Of a DNA stretch of 6,894 nucleotides, positions 5,488 to 6,894 are shown piece by piece. The notes below the pieces were generated by a model. That model did no database searches and was not told the DNA's origin. It saw only the letters and a program-made list of their open reading frames with translations. Source of the stretch: Spartobacteria bacterium (GTDB lineage: Bacteria > Verrucomicrobiota > Verrucomicrobiae > Chthoniobacterales > UBA6821); assembly GCA_003136515.1 (NCBI GenBank), contig PLEU01000144.1:1-6894 (forward strand), written 5' to 3'. How positions within the stretch are numbered: the first letter of the stretch is position 1; the number at the start of each line of letters is the position of its first letter. Both the position numbers and the translations under genes were made by a program.

Positions 5488-5546
5488 ATCATCAGCCCTA
5501 AGGCGGTTTGACGCGCATCGTGCGAATCAGGCAGAATCCATTGCCC
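5483..5546 (-). promoter_or_regulatory. Fluoride riboswitch (crcB motif) aptamer
   Basis: The minus-strand sequence carries the hallmarks of the crcB RNA motif. Stem one is GGCA (5545-5542) with TGCC (5533-5530), enclosing ATGGATTC, close to the usual AUGGNRUUC loop. AACCGCC follows (5508-5502), then a short hairpin GCC-TTAG-GGC, then CTGATGATTCCTAC (5495-5482), the conserved 3' segment. The loop GGA (5539-5537) can pair with TCC (5487-5485) as the pseudoknot. A small extra hairpin CGCA-CGA-TGCG (5524-5514) sits between stem one and the last helix. The loop is one base shorter than the common form, leaving a U-U mismatch if the pseudoknot is extended. The position directly upstream of crcB makes the identification strong. 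Confidence 0.85.
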
Positions 5547-5552
5547 GCAAAA

Positions 5553-5581
5553 TTCCTAGCAAACCTACCCGCAGGCGTCAA
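5553..5581 (-). promoter_or_regulatory. Candidate promoter of the riboswitch-crcB-DUF190 operon
   Basis: On the minus strand TTGACG (5581-5576, five of six matches to TTGACA) is followed by a 17-base spacer and TAGGAA (5558-5553), a weak -10 box. The predicted start, near 5546, coincides with the first base of the aptamer (GGGCAATGG), which supports the call despite the poor -10. The segment TAGGAAT could also pair with ATTCCTA of the aptamer if it were transcribed. Confidence 0.4.
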
Positions 5582-6050
5582 ATGCCAATCAAGCGACGCG
5601 GGCTCTATCCTAAAAAACTCAGGCGTTGACGTTTTACCCGTCCTCGAAATCACAACAAACTCTCAGTTTTTCGGCATTCAAATGCCCAACATGAAGACCA
5701 TCTACAGAGTCGAGTCTCTACTCGTTTGTAAAAAATTTACCAAAGGTTTAGATATTTTGTCCCTCTACTGCATAGCCATAAATGTAAGTCTCAGTGCTCT
5801 TAAAGTATCCTGACCATGTGTAATGCTAGAATAATTTTGGGGGATGGTCTCGTTCTTGATCGATCTGCCTACACGGCAGATTGTCGTTGCCGTGATCCGC
5901 GGGGAATTCACCGTTAAGTAATTCAGAACGTAGATAGGAAAATCCTTTTTGAGACTTCGATTACCGCATTCTCTCTCTTTAAATCGCCGAAAATCAGAAT
6001 CTCGTCATCTCGGAGGTGGTTATCTATATTGTTCACAAGACGCGATAATC
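5582..6050. other. Intergenic region without a convincing gene
   Basis: About 470 bases between the crcB promoter and the ADP-ribosylglycohydrolase start. No frame here shows a protein-like composition with a ribosome-binding site. It contains small hairpins at 5711-5724 (CGAGT-CTCT-ACTCG) and 5725-5744 (an AT-rich imperfect repeat), a stronger one at 5863-5881, and an unassigned GGAGGT at 6012-6017, 33 bases before the next start. A promoter for the downstream gene is expected here, but I cannot place one with confidence. Confidence 0.5.
5863..5881. repeat. Perfect 7-bp inverted repeat with 5-base loop
   Basis: ATCTGCC (5863-5869) and GGCAGAT (5875-5881) flank TACAC. No T-run follows on either strand, so it is not an ordinary terminator. 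It could be a protein-binding site, part of an untranslated leader of the downstream gene, or part of a small RNA; the sequence does not decide. Confidence 0.4.
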
Positions 6051-6894
6051 ATGGATCGATCCACTAGAATCAAAGACCGGGCAGCGGGAGCTGTCATAGG
6101 CGCACTCATTGGAGACGCACTGGCACTCGGCCCGCACTGGTACTACGACCTCGAGGAAATGAGGCGGGACTATGGGACGTGGATTACCGATTACACCGAC
6201 CCCAAGCCGAATCGTTACCATGGAGGATTGAAGGCTGGTCAGCCCTCACAGGCTGGCATAATTACCACCATGCTCTTGCGTTCCGTTGTGGAAAATCAGG
6301 GCTACAACGAAGACGATTTTTGCAAGCGTCTGGACCAAGATCTTTTTCCTCTTCTCGATGGGACACCGATGAACGGTCCTGGTGGGTATACAAGCCAATC
6401 GATTCGGGGAGCTTGGAAGGCACGGGTGAAGCAAAAGCTCTCCTGGAAGCAAACAGGCGGGCAGGCAGACACTACCGAGGCGGCGGAAAGGACACTCATC
6501 CTTGCTGCTAGGTATTCAAGATCACTCTCCAAGGTAGCTGAATCGGTCTCATCTAACTGTCTTTTGACCCAGGCTGATGAAGCGATCGTTGCCATGACCA
6601 CCGCCTATTGCTGTGTGCTCGCGTTGCTGGTTCAGGGACATCCTTTCGACGCAGACATTTCCAGCAAACTCATGGAATTGGTGAAGAGTGGAGAACTTCC
6701 CTTTCTTGCTGTGACAAGTGGCAACCTCCAGCCACCAAAATCTGGCAATCTCTCCCCTCCTCGCACAGGAAGTTTTTCGTCGCCGGACGCACTCCTGACC
6801 CCTGGTTACATGGCGGAAACAGTCCTTGATCCTGGCATTCAAATCGAACCCGCTTGGAAGGTTTCAATCGTTTATGGAATGCCGTGCGCCTTGC
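6051..6894 (+). CDS. ADP-ribosylglycohydrolase / crystallin J1 family protein (3' partial)
   Basis: The frame is open for 281 codons to the window end, so the C-terminus is missing. The first part matches the family core: a helix with AAGAVIGALIGDALALGPHWYYD (11-33), then HGGLKAGQPSQAG (57-69), GPGGYTSQSIRGAW (109-122), DTTEAAERTLILAARY (140-155) and the helical segment ADEAIVAMTTAYCCVLALL (175-193). True ADP-ribosylglycohydrolases bind two Mg ions through a TDDT-type motif after the first helix and acidic residues near the C-terminus. Here the expected TDDT position reads QPSQ, so classical hydrolase activity is doubtful; the second site lies outside the window. The first ATG gives the usual N-terminus. 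No Shine-Dalgarno is at normal distance; GGAGGT at 6012 is too far. It is divergent from the crcB operon, with a long gap. Confidence 0.88.
   Translation, partial: MDRSTRIKDRAAGAVIGALIGDALALGPHWYYDLEEMRRDYGTWITDYTDPKPNRYHGGLKAGQPSQAGIITTMLLRSVVENQGYNEDDFCKRLDQDLFPLLDGTPMNGPGGYTSQSIRGAWKARVKQKLSWKQTGGQADTTEAAERTLILAARYSRSLSKVAESVSSNCLLTQADEAIVAMTTAYCCVLALLVQGHPFDADISSKLMELVKSGELPFLAVTSGNLQPPKSGNLSPPRTGSFSSPDALLTPGYMAETVLDPGIQIEPAWKVSIVYGMPCAL

Noticed and set aside
5552..5558. TAGGAAT pairing with ATTCCTA (5489-5483) as an outer stem of the aptamer
   Set aside because: The segment coincides with the candidate -10 box and lies upstream of the predicted transcript start, so it would not be in the RNA; it becomes relevant only if transcription starts further upstream.
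5508..5813. Plus-strand ORF of 101 codons
   Set aside because: It starts inside the antisense of the fluoride aptamer, crosses the crcB promoter, has no Shine-Dalgarno, and its product shows no domain-like pattern.
6179..6511. Plus-strand ORF of 110 codons overlapping the ADP-ribosylglycohydrolase gene
   Set aside because: The frame starting at 6051 carries the family motifs and stays open to the window end; this one is an out-of-frame shadow.

Overview
The window is a stretch of bacterial chromosome of moderate GC with short intergenic gaps. It holds a complete arginine-biosynthesis block (argC-argJ-argB, minus strand), a tRNA-Pro gene, a fluoride-resistance operon (crcB plus a DUF190 gene, minus strand) under a fluoride riboswitch, and three other plus-strand genes, two of them cut by the window edges. 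Most start codons (argC, argJ, argB, DUF190, the secreted-protein gene and the ADP-ribosylglycohydrolase gene) have no good Shine-Dalgarno sequence at normal spacing. Together with the gene content this fits a Verrucomicrobiota/PVC-type bacterium, but that placement is a weak inference; nothing in the window fixes the taxon.

Region by region. 1-417: the end of a gene whose product has a tandem 13-residue Gln/Asn/Met/Pro repeat followed by three membrane segments. 481-876: a small predicted exported protein in the same reading frame. 993-4253 (minus): N-acetylglutamate kinase, bifunctional glutamate N-acetyltransferase and N-acetyl-gamma-glutamyl-phosphate reductase, transcribed argC to argJ to argB; a plausible promoter and an 18-bp palindrome lie upstream of argC. 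4458-4531: tRNA-Pro(GGG). 4644-5465 (minus): a leader ORF, crcB and a DUF190 PII-like gene. 5483-5581 (minus): fluoride aptamer and its likely promoter. 5582-6050: largely empty intergenic DNA with a few hairpins. 6051-6894: an ADP-ribosylglycohydrolase-family gene running off the right end.

How the genes work together. ArgJ makes N-acetylglutamate and recycles the acetyl group from N-acetylornithine. ArgB phosphorylates N-acetylglutamate and ArgC reduces the product to the semialdehyde; the aminotransferase and later steps are not here. In the fluoride operon, the aptamer should sense fluoride and expose a ribosome-binding site, so that the CrcB/Fluc channel is made and fluoride leaves the cell.

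The most interesting structure is the 5' leader of crcB. The 3' strand of the aptamer pseudoknot also forms one arm of a bulged hairpin that would bury the first Shine-Dalgarno sequence. That Shine-Dalgarno does not serve crcB directly: it serves a 15-codon leader ORF whose TGA overlaps the crcB ATG (TGATG). This suggests riboswitch control relayed by translational coupling.
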